A stretch of DNA of 64,000 nt from Symsagittifera roscoffensis (GCF_963678635.1 NC_087062.1:46709758-46773757); one strand, 5' to 3'; shown: positions 10,781-22,868, counted from the first letter of the stretch. Program-made: numbers and translations. The notes: a model not told the origin generated them from the letters alone.

Positions 10781-12300
10781 TCAAAAACCTATTCTCTGAG
10801 TGTAGTATGACAGCACCAAATTACAGGGTTCGTAACTACAAATTTTGCAAAGTTTTTTATTCAAGTTTTTTATACAAATTTTGAAGAACCATAAAAATTC
10901 TTGAAGTTTCATATAAGTTCTTCGAATAATTTTAGATGAACTAAGAAACGTCACATTTGGGAAACTGAACGCAATTGAGCAGTCGCATTTGGTCGCAAGA
11001 TTTGCAACTCCTGAGAGTTCTCTTACAGTACCCAACTACAACGTTGGGAAATTCAAATTTTGAGAAACTTCACCTTAAGTTTTGTAAAAAAAGATATTCA
11101 CATCTCGAAAACTACCAAAATTTGAGCAGTCTTTTTTGATGGCAATATTCGCAATCCTTGAAAGTACACGACGACAGGGTTGGGAATTTCAGTTTAGCGA
11201 ATTATTTTGTAATTTGAGTTTTCTGAAAAATTCACAAAAATCGTCGTATCTCTTAAACAAAAAAGATTTGGGCATTCTTAATTAAAGGTCAAATTTGCAA
11301 CCACTAAGATTACTCTGACAGCCCCTCAATTACAGGTTAGGAAATTCAAACTTCATTTCTGGAAAACTTCACAAAAACGTCATATCTGAAAAACTACAAG
11401 GATTTGAGCAGGCAAATTGGGAAGCAGAACTCGCAACTCCTGAGAGTACCCTGACATTTAGTGAAAAATTTTATACTTAAGTTTTCTGAAAAAATTCGAA
11501 AAAAACCTTAAAAAAACGTCATTTCTCAAAAACTACGGGAATTTGAGCAGCCACATTCAGAGGCAAGATTCGCAACCCCCTGAGAGTACCCTCACAGATT
11601 CCAATAACAGGATTGAGATCTTCAAACTTTCGGAATTTTTAACATTCTAGTTTTATTGAAAATTTCGGAGAAAATCATAAAAAACGTCATATCTCGATAA
11701 CTACACAGATTTGAGCCGTCATATTTGGCGGCAAAATTCGCAAATCCTGAGAGTACCCTGACAGAGTCTCACTACAGAGATGGTAATTTCCAGTTTTATT
11801 AAATTTTTTATATCTAAGTTTTCGAAAAATTTTGAAAAAAATCCAAAAAAAAAACATCATATCTCAAAAACTACAGATTTGAGCAGCCATAATCAGAGGC
11901 AAGAGCTATAATCAGACCCTCACAATATCCAACAACAGGATTGAGATCTTCAAGGTTTTAGAAACTTTTAAAATCTATGTTTTTGAAAAAATCATAAAAA
12001 ACGTTATATCTCGAAAACTAAAATGATTTGAGATTTGAGAATTGGAGGCAAGATTCGCAAGCCCTGAGAGTACCCTGACACCACCCAACTACAGGGAAAG
12101 AATTTTAAAAATTGACAAATATTTCTAAATTAAATTTTCTAGAAATTTTTGAAAAATCTCGAAAATTGCCTATCTCGTAAACTAAAAGGATTTGGTTATT
12201 CATATATGGAGGCCAGAATCGCAAAACCTGGGAAAACTCTGACAATATCCTATTATTGGGTTGCTAATTTCAAACTTGATGAAATAAACACTGAATTTAA
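10781..12300. repeat. Degenerate ~135-170 bp minisatellite
   Basis: About nine copies of a unit with the landmarks 'cgtcatatctcgaaaactac', 'ggcaagattcgcaa' and 'ctgagagtaccctgaca' followed by '..aactacagggttggga'. The 'gagagta.cctgaca' landmark or its variants fall near 11011, 11157, 11307, 11441, 11581, 11749, 11911, 12066 and 12229. No coding signal was seen. Confidence 0.8.
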
Positions 12301-14189
12301 ACTGGAAAATTGAAAAAAACCGTATTGGAATATACGATATACCTCAAACGTGAAAAAAAAAAATTTGTTAAACATGCAAAAATAATACGTTGAAAAAGCT
12401 TAAACATGGCGAGATAGTGAAGTTCGCATTTAAATATATAATAAATACTGCGCAAGTTTTTATCGATGCTCCTTTTATCAAGGTATTCCGGACTATTTTG
12501 CTCTACTTAAATTGTAAGGTATTAATAGAATTTGTAGCAAAAAAAGTTCGGACGGAGCGATTTATTTCGGAAAAACTTTGCATGCAAAAAAAATTTTTTT
12601 TCTGACATAATTCATGTCTCAAGGTTATATGAAACATCAAAATTGCATACGAACAGTCAAAATGAATACATTACTTTTTAAAATTAAATTCTTTGTCCAA
12701 ACTTTCAGCTACTTTCTAAAGAGTTGCAAAAGTTGCTACAGACGAGATTACTTTCATGTCTTATTTTAGACAATTTGCATGCAACACTTTTCAGACAATG
12801 CAAGTTCAAATTTGCGTACCGAAATTGCTAAAATGGGCCGATTGCTCTTTAATAATTTGTCTGTTCTAATTTTTAGCAACTTAAGTAGTTTTTTACCAAA
12901 CTTATCGGACACCGTCTCAAAGTTCGGACCTTGATACGCTGAAATGCCGCAACTGCAACCAAATTTTTAAAATAAAATTTGACCTGTCAAAGAGCACTGC
13001 AAACACTGCAAATTGATTACAATTTATCAGAGACATCTAATTTTGAATCCCTTCTTAAAATTTAAACTAAATCAAAATACCTCTTTGCGCTTGCCTTTTT
13101 GTCGGCATTTTTTGCTCTGAGAAAATGCATGGCAAATCATTATTGAAAGGAAAAGTTTTTTCAATTGTGCAGTTTTGAATAATCGATTGCAGTTTTAACG
13201 CTATTTCAATATCGCAAGAACAGAATTATTTCAAAAGAAAATTGCATGCAAAACCTAACTTTTCAGTTCGAATTTGTGTCTCTCAAGATTGCCTGAAAAA
13301 CAAAATTGCATGCAAAAATCTGTCAAAATGTTACAATTGCTCTTTTTAATTAATTTTGTCTGTGCGAACTTTTTGCAACTCTCTATATCGCTTTTAACAA
13401 ATTTATCGGACGTCTTAAATTTTTGAAATATGTCTGACTTTCAGGCGGAAACCTAAGAGAAATAGTTCTATGCCTTTTTGACGGCGTCTTGTTTTTTTTA
13501 ATTGAAAAATTGCTTGCCACTTCTCTGCTGAAAGAAATGTTTTGAAGTTATGGGCTTGAGGTTATATGCGGTTGTAATTTCAACTCTATTTCATTATCTC
13601 AAGGTCAAAATTATTTCAGAAATATTAGACGTTGTTCGATAAATTTGTTAAAAGCTATAACGTGCCATGCAATTTTCAGACAAACAAAACACCGACAAAA
13701 AACGAAACTCAGCAATTTAGAAAAATTTAGAATTATTTTGGTCTTGGAGGTCTGAATTATTTCAAAAAATTCTATGACATCCATTTTCGGCAACCAACCC
13801 TATTCTTTTTTTGAAGGCGCCAAAGTATACTAATGTACGGGGGTAGCGCGCGCCAAAAAAACGCAATTTTTTTGGTCACTTTTTTTTCCAAAATCGGCTA
13901 TTTTGACCTGTTTGTTTTTCGTCGACATTTTCTCAATTTATTAGGTTAAGCTTGAAGGTCAGATTTATTTCAAAAGGTTAAAAATTTGTCCGATAAATTA
14001 GTTTAAAAAACTAGATAACACGACTAGTTAAAATCCTTCAGAATAATTAAAAACACATGGTCTGTCGCTCAAACTATCATACACCATTCCAATTTCTGGC
14101 AATTCACTCAAGTTTTGCTTTAATCCTGCTTGTAGTCAAAACACAGACAATTTTATTTACTTTTTTAAGCTTATTACTTAATAAATTCA
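12301..14189. other. Spacer 3' of NAXE with weak internal repetition
   Basis: Blocks with 'aaaattgcatgcaaaa', 'gattgctctttaat.aatttgtctgt' and 'cttatcggacaccgtc' recur in degraded form near 12640, 12830, 13000, 13300 and 13990, so this is probably old repeat sequence. A 'GCGCGCCAAAAAA' site at 13847-13859 resembles an E2F-type box on the minus strand but has no gene next to it. Nothing coding was recognised. Confidence 0.45.
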
Positions 14190-14195
14190 TTTATT
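14190..14195 (-). promoter_or_regulatory. Poly(A) signal AATAAA of NAXE
   Basis: Minus-strand AATAAA begins two bases after the NAXE stop codon (TGA, 14199-14197). A signal this close implies a very short 3' UTR. Confidence 0.6.
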
Positions 14196-14196
14196 T

Positions 14197-14381
14197 TCAG
14201 TTTAATTTAACAATCTGATCTGATGACTCATACAAAGAAGAAATATCTAATCCATATTTTTGGGCTAAACTGAAGGGGACAAATCTTCCTCCAAGATAAT
14301 GTGTTCCACTGAACATCTGTGCTGCCATCTTCGGTGCAGTTAGAGAAATTAGGGCGGAAGGAACGAAACAGTCATCACCAG
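14197..14381 (-). CDS. NAXE: NAD(P)H-hydrate epimerase, exon 3 (C-terminus)
   Basis: Last exon of the epimerase. It follows a good acceptor (tttttttcag, AG at 14383-14382) and completes in phase the codon begun by the final A of exon 2. It encodes about 60 residues, including the family C-terminal signature ALISLTAPK and LGGRFVP, then ends QIVKLN and TGA. In the YjeF_N fold this is the last strand-helix portion of the Rossmann-like domain. It was not obvious as a stand-alone ORF because it is short. The matches at both the splice junction and the terminal signature make me confident. Confidence 0.93.
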
Positions 14382-15544
14382 CTGAAAAAAAGTTTCAGAT
14401 CTTTGCTAGGCTTGACTAAATCAGCAAAAGGACTAGTATAAAAGCCACGCATGTCTAGAATTATGACAACTCATGACCTCCCGACAATGATGCTATTGTT
14501 TGGACATTGTAACAAGGACAGACGGTTACTGTGCAAGTAGCAGAGAATGTTCCGACCAGTCTTAAAAAATACTACAAAACGTTTTTTCAAATAAGTGTCA
14601 TTTTTTCGGCGTGGTGTGATAAAAGGATCTGAACCAAAAACTAAAGCTTAGGAATATTCGACAGTCATAATAAAATCAGCAAATTAGAAAACAATTTTTG
14701 TAGAAAAAATGAATAGAAAAACAAAACAAAAATCATTAAAATCATTTTTTGCAGTTTTTTTTATTCTAAAAAGGCGCTCAAGTACTAAAAATAATAATCA
14801 TTTTACTTTAATTCGTTTTTTTTCGGCTGAAATTAAGCTATTGTAAGATTTTAAGCCATTCAAAATAAGATATTGTAAGCCTGTTCACTCGCTTTATTCG
14901 CTCAAATTAAGACTAAGAATCAAACATTTCAAACCGGACACTGGGAAAATTTTAAAATTTTTTCATGTTCGAATCACGATTGAAAGGGTTTCAATATGAT
15001 ATATCGCTCAACTCTCTTCGAAGATTATTTGTGGTAGCTGATTTGGCGTGGAAAAGAAGTTTAAAAAACAAACAATTACAATTTATCAATGAATCCCAAA
15101 ACTTTAAATCGAAGATCTGAAGTTAACATTCGTGCGAGGCGATTAGGTTTTCCCTTATCACAAGGAGCTTGCTTTTTAATGAAAACAATTTAGCAGAATT
15201 AAAAAACCTCAAAAACTTTTTTGCAAGATCTTACCAAAATTTTTACCTTAGATCATCAAAAGTGAGGAAGTTTTTGAAAGATACTATCCGGCATTTTTTC
15301 GACATATGTATGAAAGTTCAGTATAAATGAATCGAAGGGCCAGAAAGGTAGTTTAAAGAGCATGCAAACAATAACCTGCACCTTTCAACTTTTTACAGCG
15401 GGACCCATCTTATAATATTTTTTCTATGTAGACAACTATCATGGATTTATCTTCCAACATCTGATTTGCCATTTTCTAGAGCCACGTTTTTTCGAGATTC
15501 CTAACGCACGAGTAAACTTAACTAAAACTAGGGGACAAACTAAC
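14382..15544 (-). other. NAXE intron 2
   Basis: A 1163-nt intron with donor GTTAGT (15544-15539) and acceptor tttttttcag. AT-rich, no features recognised inside. Confidence 0.85.
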
Positions 15545-15823
15545 TTGGCCCGGAGTCCACATTCCAGCCCGACGGAATATCCACACTCACAATATGTGAC
15601 TTGTGTTCACTCTTTTTCAACAACTTCAAAGCAGAGTCAAACGGCGGCCTCGGATCTCCTTTGAAACTGAATCCGAACAGAGCGTCTATGATAACGTCAT
15701 AATCGTCCAAGGTGTCAGGCAAGTCTGCAATGAAATTGACATTGGCCTGCTTCGCCTGAGTGACCAGTCGAATAAACAGATCTTTTGAGGGTTGTTTTGG
15801 GCAATGGACTGTGCACTGCATTC
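15545..15823 (-). CDS. NAXE: NAD(P)H-hydrate epimerase, exon 2
   Basis: Middle exon of 279 nt, bounded by acceptor 'gttttgcag' and donor 'CCAA|GTTAGT'. It enters and leaves in phase 1. It encodes the central YjeF_N region: the MQCTVHCPKQPSK segment, the DVIIDALFGFSFKGDPRPPF motif, and VSVDIPSGWNVDSG, which carries the conserved catalytic/cation-site aspartate of the family. The ORF extension upstream of the acceptor (hydrophobic, 15896-15824) is intronic. Identity to the animal family is strong throughout. The exon is separated from exon 1 by about 31 kb of repeats. Confidence 0.95.
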
Positions 15824-16339
15824 CTGCAAAACATTCAGCGCTGAATATACAGACTAAAAATACAACAATAACAATTAGGTTCAACGCCAAAATCAATTTA
15901 ATGCGCCTTGCAACTTTCGTATTGAAGAGCGGAATCGAGTGTCAACAATCAAAGTGATGAAATTTTTCACATGAGATTGCGAACATTTTTTTCAAACAGT
16001 TCACTCAAACAAAAAGTGAGCATATTCTAAACAGTCAAGTGGCAGTTGTAAAAGAGTTAATGAGCTCATGAAAATGAAAGAAAAGACTAATTTTTCAAAA
16101 GCACTTTCAATAACAGAAAAAAAATTGTCGACCTTTTTCCTAGGCCGACCAAATTGATTTTGTGAGCTCTCCCAAATCACTGAAAAGACCCACCCTATTT
16201 TGGGAAAACTTTTGCACCGCAGGCAAATTTTTGAAAATAAGCGACAAAAAAGGCGTTTTTAGCTACTTTTTAGAAAAATTTTTGCTCCCCCTCAAAATTA
16301 GTATAAAAATTGGCGCCAAAGAAATCTACGGTCAAGCAG
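15824..16339. other. Intron 1 segment without features
   Basis: AT-rich sequence directly upstream of exon 2 on the minus strand. Open frames on the plus strand (15760-15957, 16162-16368) are shadows or chance. Confidence 0.5.
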
Positions 16340-16950
16340 GGTATCGTATCCCTGAAGTAGGGGAGTAGTATATGAGTGAGGCAGAGTGGGTAGGGGGGGG
16401 GATTGGGTGGTTGGAGACCCGCATGTTTTAATATAGGGAATAGAACATTCGGTCTCCAAGCTATGTATTATGATAGGGTATAGATTTCCTATGTATTCAG
16501 ATATGTTATAGGTTTTACCATAGGTTTGAGATGGTAAGTTTCAGAAATTTTTTTCGGCGCCCGATCTTACCATGTTTTAAGATAGTAAATAGATTTTCCT
16601 TTGTATTAGAATTAGAAATAAAAAACTTATATATTAAGATAGAGAATAGGTTGATCAATGTGATACAAAGGGGTATAGGTTTCCCAATGTATTAAGATGA
16701 GTCATACCAAGTTTCAGATGGTAAATTTCAGAAAGTGTTTGGTGTCCGATTTTTCCATGCATCAGTTAGTCTAAGTGTATAGATTTCTCGTTGAGATTTC
16801 CCATGAATTATGATAGTGTATAGATTTCTCGTTGCATAAGGATTAGAAATTCATTGCATTAGGATGGGGTTTAGGTTTCCCCATGTATTAAGATAGGGAA
16901 TGGTAAGGTTTCAGTGTGATGGTAAGAGAATGGTAGGAATAACGATTTTT
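16340..16950. repeat. Degenerate minisatellite 'gatagggtatagatttcc'
   Basis: Variants of 'tgtattaagatagggtatagatttcc' recur near 16425, 16470, 16570, 16640, 16690, 16815 and 16880, with 'agatggtaagtttcagaa' blocks between them. Period about 50-100 bp, irregular. Confidence 0.65.
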
Positions 16951-18109
16951 TGGTTTTTAGTTTTTTCGCAAAAATCTCGGCTCGCGTTATGTAATTGGTG
17001 AGTATTACGGGTAGATTGTGGTATGAAGGTATTATGTTTTTCGGTTTATGGTACTTTAGTAGATAAGGTTACTCTTTAAAACAAAAACTATCTAGCTGAA
17101 AATATGCCGAATTCTACTGAAACTTCGAAAAAAGTCAAGTTTTTGGAAAAAATTGTGGAAAAAATTGCAAAAATTTCATGTTTTTGGAAAAAATTGCAGA
17201 AATCTCGAGGTTTTGGCTAATTTTTTGTTGCTTCTGATCTAATTGAAAAAATATACTTATGTGCAAAGTTAAAATTGAGCTCAAATTTCATTTTAATTGG
17301 AATCATGATGAGACAGTGATACAAAACTCCATGATTCAACTCCTCAGTTTTTTCTCAATGATTAACCCAAATTTGTTCAAAAATTACAACTTCTGAGAAG
17401 TTTTTCACGTTAACAATAATAAATTTCAGATCAGTGATAAAAAAAATGAACAGTTTACTGCTAAAATTGACTAAAATTGGGTAAATTGTTCTTAAAAGTA
17501 TATTAGATATTGGATGAAAATCAACAAAATCTTCTTCATAACTGATGATTATCTCTGTTGCTTCTACAATATTATTTTCATAACTTTTACCTCGAAATTT
17601 TCATGTTTTAGGGTTATTCTTGCTTTCTGCTTAATACATATTTTCACTATTGAACTCACTTTGCAAGAAAATTTAGTCAGTACTGGGGAATTTAGGAAAT
17701 TAGTATCAATTGAATGAACAATTTGTTGGCAGAGATAGAATTAGAACTGATAACGTCGGATTATTACTAAGTAATTTGTATATGTATTCCTTTAGATTCC
17801 TTGTTCACTTGCTGGTGTAAACTATTTAAGCAAAATACAACTTTTGGGATCATTAACTATCACTTTTCTTGCAAAATAGTTACTAAATCGCTTTTTATTC
17901 TTGATTTTTGTCGGAAGTTTTCTCAAAAATGTCTAAGTGAGGAAGAATCGGTGCTAGTTAAAGCATTTGAAAGCACATAAAAGAAATGAGAAAATGAAGA
18001 TGTAACTTTACGTTGAGTTTTTAGAACAAATTAGGAGCAGCTCTATTGTTTTTAATCTGAAAACCTTCGGAAGAAGAAATACGCAAGGGAACCTAGTTCC
18101 TAATTTCTG
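16951..18109. other. Intron 1 segment without features
   Basis: AT-rich; a short run 'ttttggaaaaaattg.aaaa' repeats near 17150. No coding motifs; the open frame 17514-17717 (+) looks random. Confidence 0.5.
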
Positions 18110-19042
18110 CAACATCTGAAAATTTTTAAAAGAGCGCTTCTTAATAAAAATCGATTTAAAAAAATAAATCGAGGTGCAAACAGTAAAAATTGAATAATTT
18201 TGCGAAATTTATTAAGCAAAAAAAACTATCATTCAACCTAATTTTCTAATTGAAAAACAATTGAAGCTAACCAGAACAAAATCTTTACTGTATGTCTAAT
18301 TGAATCTTTTCAAGTTAAATTTCATATAACTAGGAGATCTTACATCTGGTTCTGCTAAATTTGGTTAGAACTTTTCAGCAAGCTCTATATTATTTTTGCT
18401 AAAAATCTTTTTACATCAATTTTTTTAAATCCAAAATAATGAAATGTAGATCTTGAAAACAAATTTTTGTTTTATGCTTCAAGTATCATCTTCCGAAAGA
18501 ATTCGGGGTTGGGTTTACTTCACAAAACTTATCCCCAAAATATCTGAATTTTCATATAAATTTACCTAATATATCAACATCTGAAAATTTTTAAAAGAGC
18601 GCTTCTTAATAAAAATCGATTTAAAAAAATAAATCGAGGTGCAAACAGTAAAAATTGAATAATTTTGCGAAATTTATTAAGCAAAAAAAACTATCATTCA
18701 ACCTAATTTTCTAATTGAAAAACAATTGAAGCTAACCAGAACAAAATCTTTACTGTATGTCTAATTGAATCTTTTCAAGTTAAATTTCATATAACTAGGA
18801 GATCTTACATCTGGTTCTGCTAAATTTGGTTAGAACTTTTCAGCAAGCTCTATATTATTTTTGCTAAAAATCTTTTTACATCAATTTTTTTAAATCCAAA
18901 ATAATGAAATGTAGATCTTGAAAACAAATTTTTGTTTTATGCTTCAAGTATCATCTTCCGAAAGAATTCGGGGTTGGGTTTACTTCACAAAACTTATCCC
19001 CAAAATATCTGAATTTTCATATAAATTTACCTAATATATCAA
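18110..19042. repeat. Tandem duplication, two apparently identical 465-bp copies
   Basis: Copy 1 is 18110-18574 and copy 2 is 18575-19039, with the junction at the shared 'caa'. I found no difference between the copies on reading through. It is either a very recent duplication or an assembly artefact. No coding content. Confidence 0.9.
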
Positions 19043-19879
19043 GTAACAAATTTTCCGATAAATTATACATAAATATAATTCTTGAGACTTTTTATGTTGG
19101 ATTTTTTCTCAAGATATAACCTCTAAGCTAAGTTTTAGTAAAAAATATGTCATAACTCCTAATGAATTAAATTGAGTTTCTATCTCAATGAAGTATTTTC
19201 TCCAAATGATTTTCTCAATTTGATAACTGTATGTTGCTACTTCAACTCTGAATTTCTATCTTGAATTTTTTGGTTGAGAATGATGTGTATTATCATCTTG
19301 AAATTTTCAAAGGTTGGCAAAACATATATATTTTTAAATCTTTTCTAGGTCAGTTATCAATTTGTTTTCTGAAATTCCAAAAAACAGTAGAAAACCAAAA
19401 TTCTGAATTAATCAACCACCATTATCTGCTTCAAATTGCAGTACTCTATGAACACTTTTACAAGCACTAAACAAGTAAAACTTTAAAATGGTAACTATGT
19501 AAAATCTTTCAATTAGTCGATGTTTTATATATATCCTTTTTACAATAATTTAACAAATTTTAAACCACTCATTAGCGTATTCTATACACTTTAACTACAA
19601 ATTTATCGCAACAAAGTCTCCGCAAGCTTGCAACCAATGGAGTTTTTACTATAGATTAAAGATTATCGCATCGATTTCCATCGAAAGTTTCACGGCAATT
19701 TGATTTCGATTGTTGCAGGTTTTATCAGCAATCAGAACCTTTGAAAAAAAAATAAAGGACAGATCATGAATTCGGATGAAAAAACTGTATAATGCTTACT
19801 AGAATTTTTCAAATTTATCACAATTGTATAGACTTTTCAGATTCAGTTAAAAAATTATTCATATTAATTTTTCCTGTTT
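19043..19879. other. Intron 1 segment without features
   Basis: AT-rich; a short ORF at 19261-19470 (+) lacks recognisable motifs. Confidence 0.45.
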
Positions 19880-20137
19880 TTAATAAAAAAAATATATTAA
19901 TTTTACATTCTCTGAGAGTGCGTTTGGAGACTGCTGAGCGTCTTTTCCATATTTAATATTATGTTGACACAACGAATGCTTCTTCTTGATATGATTAGTG
20001 AGTTCCTCGCTGCTATATGTATAAAAGTTACAATTGGAACACTTTAAAATGCCACAGCGTCTTGACGCGTCTTTACGTGTGTATTCTCTGCCACATTTAA
20101 CACCTGCAAGTCTTTCGTTTCTATTCAGTGACGGCAT
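19880..20137 (-). CDS. Small C2H2 zinc-finger protein or exon
   Basis: From the ATG at 20137 the frame encodes 85 residues. Around residues 33-53 there is a clear C2H2 finger, CSNCNFYTYSSEELTNHIKKKH (Cys-x2-Cys, then x12, His-x4-His), preceded by KCGREYTRKDASRRCG, which looks like a second, degenerate finger lacking its histidines. The C-terminus is low in complexity and ends in YFFY, probably reading into non-coding sequence. The frame could be one exon of a larger gene or a retro-copied fragment. It lies inside NAXE intron 1 on the same strand. Single C2H2 fingers bind nucleic acid or protein; no target can be inferred. Confidence 0.5.
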   Translation of the reverse strand: MPSLNRNERLAGVKCGREYTRKDASRRCGILKCSNCNFYTYSSEELTNHIKKKHSLCQHNIKYGKDAQQSPNALSENVKLIYFFY

Positions 20138-20329
20138 CTCAATAAGTAAAGAAAGAACACAAAACAATTTACAAAATGGGAAATTTGAAAAATCTCAAAC
20201 AATTGTGGGAGATTTACAGTTGCTTTGAAATATCCAAAAAATTGAAAGAAAATTTATGAAATGTGTTGTTTTGACCGATTAATTTCATTGTAAATGAAAA
20301 AAAAAACCATTTGGTTTTGCATAAAAAAG

Positions 20330-21510
20330 AGTCAATCACAATCGAGCTTTCACTTAAGATGAAACCTTCAACAATTGTGTTTTTATCCAATCAGAATGGA
20401 GCTCTACTTCTGATGGAAATTTTTATATGTTGATACTAACCAATCAGAATCGAGCTTCAATGGTCATTAAATTTTCGACAGTTTTTATGTCTAACTATCA
20501 TAACGGAGCTCTACCTTTTATAGAATTTTCAATATTTTAGAAATGTATCTATCATTATATTGAAAAAGTCTATCATAAACTACTTGAATTTCCTCGAGTT
20601 ACTGTACAAAAAAAACAAAAAAATTCCACTTGATTTTCTTATTGATGAATTATAGACGTTGATTCTTACTTTTTCTCACAATTTTTTGGACGTTAAAGCT
20701 GTCCAAAATAGAGTTCTCCGACCAAGTATAGGTCTATTTGAGGAAACTTACTCAATCAAAGATTTACTTCTGATCCCCATATTGCGTATCAAAGCTTCAA
20801 ACTTACGGCTGAATTACACCTGACTAGGAAAGAAATTAAAATTATTCTAGAAAATTTAAAATTAATCAAAAAGCCGAGCGATAATACATCAAATACTCTT
20901 TTTATCCCCTAACCGATACCCAAATTTGTACAAATTCTCCAGCAAGGTTCTTTATTCCTCCATATCTTAAAGATTTTCAAAGCTCAAAATCCTGCATGAC
21001 CAGGTTTGGAATCAGCTTTCCAGAGATTTGCTTTGGAAAATTCATCAACTTTCAGCTATTTTCACAAATTTACATCAAAATCAATGAACTTGACTATCTA
21101 CTCAAAAACCAGCAATTTCTCATTGATTACATACAAAAATTTCAATTAACTTGATGAAAAAAAATTATAGAAATGCTACTTGTATGCTAATCTTTTGTAA
21201 CTTACATCAGCAAAATTTCTTAATTTTACAGCAAACAATTTTAGTCATTTAATTTTGCGATTGCTTTTGTGTATATTTCTACTTAATTGGAAGATTTAAT
21301 TCCTTGAAAGGTAAACTTTTGTCTGATTGGATACAAAAACTTCAAAAAATGAACATTTTTGTGACTGCAAACGACAATGTCTACAAAGCTCCTAAAATTG
21401 AACTTTATTTCTGATTGGACACCACTTTAATATATATTTTCTATAAAAGGGAGCGGAAATCTGATAGGACACGACTACAGACCAAATATGGAAAATCAAT
21501 ACTGATTGGT
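20330..21510 (+). promoter_or_regulatory. Upstream region rich in CCAAT-type boxes, with TATA box
   Basis: CCAATCAG or its reverse complement CTGATTGG occurs at 20387, 20440, 21323, 21411 and 21502, with a variant CTGATAGG at 21461. Near the first two lies the companion word GAGCTC or GAGCTT. A TATA box, TATAAAAGG, is at 21442-21450. CCAAT boxes are the binding site of NF-Y. These sites lie 0.3-1.4 kb upstream of the 121-aa gene. Promoter function is inferred. Confidence 0.5.
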
Positions 21511-21576
21511 TAAACCCACACATTCGAGTTGAAGGTACCCCTCACACTTAACTAAAAATCATTTTATTTGCAACTC

Positions 21577-21652
21577 AACTACCGTCAACTACCTCCTCTC
21601 TCAGCTCTAAATACATTAATTTCAATTTAACTACCGTCAACTACCTCCTCTC
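21577..21652 (+). repeat. 51-bp spaced direct repeat in the 5' region of the 121-aa gene
   Basis: 'aactaccgtcaactacctcc' followed by tctct occurs twice, beginning at 21577 and 21628. It lies between the TATA box and the start codon, so would be in the 5' UTR or a second promoter segment. Confidence 0.75.
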
Positions 21653-21794
21653 TTAACTTTAAATCAATCGTTCCTTTTACTCAACTTATTGGATCTCAGT
21701 GCAAAACAGCAACCTTTTGTTCTCGGTAGAACTTTCGCTTGATCTAATACAAATCTAAGTGCGAGAAACAGTCTCTGGAGTTTTTCTGGCACGA

Positions 21795-22160
21795 ATGGAC
21801 ATCCCAATCCAAGTCTGGCACATGGTGGAAGTGATGCGCAGGGATTTCCACGAACATCATATAACGCAAGTACCCATCACAGAGAACCAACTTGGAGAAA
21901 TTCAAATGATGGAGGAAATGGTTGAGCATGTGGGAATGAACTACCCAGACACTCCTGACTCTAGATATGTGGCTCAACCAGTCGACGATTTCCTCTTTCC
22001 TTGGGAGGAAGGAGGATCAGCCGAAAACCTCATCACAATAGATGAAGATGAGGGCTTCTCAGAAACAATGACGTCTCCAGCTCCACAACAACCACTACAA
22101 CCTCGTCCACCTCTGCGTTTTATAGAAAACCTCCAGAACTCTCGACAGCTTTTTGATTGA
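21795..22160 (+). CDS. Unrecognised acidic 121-aa protein, intronless nested gene
   Basis: The first ATG of the frame is at 21795 (MDIPIQVWHMVEVMRRDF); the frame is open further upstream but without an ATG. The product is acidic, with a predicted helical, Met/Glu/His-rich N-terminal half, then an acidic stretch (TIDEDEGFSE), a Pro/Gln-rich segment (PAPQQPLQPRPPL), and the end NLQNSRQLFD. No signal peptide or membrane segment is seen. AATAAA follows 11 bases after the stop. Base composition is clearly less AT-rich than the surroundings. It lies in NAXE intron 1 on the opposite strand. I do not recognise the family; it could be a lineage-specific gene or part of an unrecognised element. The upstream CCAAT/TATA sites and poly(A) signal favour a real gene. 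Confidence 0.6.
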   Translation: MDIPIQVWHMVEVMRRDFHEHHITQVPITENQLGEIQMMEEMVEHVGMNYPDTPDSRYVAQPVDDFLFPWEEGGSAENLITIDEDEGFSETMTSPAPQQPLQPRPPLRFIENLQNSRQLFD

Positions 22161-22171
22161 ATATTTTTGTA

Positions 22172-22177
22172 AATAAA
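22172..22177 (+). promoter_or_regulatory. Poly(A) signal AATAAA of the 121-aa gene
   Basis: AATAAA begins 11 bases after the stop codon TGA (22158-22160). Confidence 0.55.
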
Positions 22178-22864
22178 TGATGTTTGATATTTATTTCGTT
22201 CTTTGTAATTAATTATTTTCTTCAAATTCATTTTAATTATCAGAATAGATTCAAGTTCAGGGTAAACCATTGAAAAACAATTAGACTACAACTGAATTTA
22301 GCGCTCCAAACTTGCACACATAAAAAAACCCAAACTTAAATATATTATGGCTCTGTGAATATGCCACTGGGGATGTGATCGCAGGATGAACAGCATCGGG
22401 TCGGCACGACAATTTGAACACTCAAACAAAAATCCATAAACAAGGATTGTTGACATGCCAGTAAAAAAAGGATTTTCATTTGAACTTCATATTGCAGGTA
22501 TGGTGGTCGAATTCACTTGCGATTTCGAGTTTTAGTTGCCTCGCAGAACAAAGTACAGTCGAATTCGCAGCTGCCACAAGATCTTTCAGTACTTTGTAGT
22601 AGAGCGGAGTAGGTAAGTTGCAGTTAAATAGTTCCTCTCAATAGTTTCCATAATTTCTTCAGGACTACCGTATTCGGTGTTTTGTTGAAACCTTCAATCA
22701 GGTAATGGACAGAATTCGGGCTAAAAGAGTTAAGCAGAGCTCAGTATTGCTCAGTACAGATTTACTTTATTTTCTTTACCGATTAAAGATGAGATATTCC
22801 ACTTGAGCAAAGAGAGGCATCTTAGGGCGTTAAATAATCGTTTTCTTATATGGGCTGACCAATT
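22178..22864. other. Spacer between nested gene and LTR element
   Basis: No recognised features; mixed composition. Confidence 0.45.
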
Positions 22865-22868
22865 TAAC

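Noticed and set aside
8495-12300. CRISPR-like arrays
   Set aside because: Repeats are degenerate, with irregular spacers that are themselves repeated; the genome is eukaryotic.
15824-15896. Hydrophobic N-terminus upstream of NAXE exon 2 as a signal peptide
   Set aside because: It lies before a good splice acceptor (ttttgcag) and the family sequence joins exactly to exon 1 at that site.
21759-21794. Upstream start (GTG at 21759) of the 121-aa gene
   Set aside because: GTG is not a usual start in animal nuclear genes; the first ATG is 21795.
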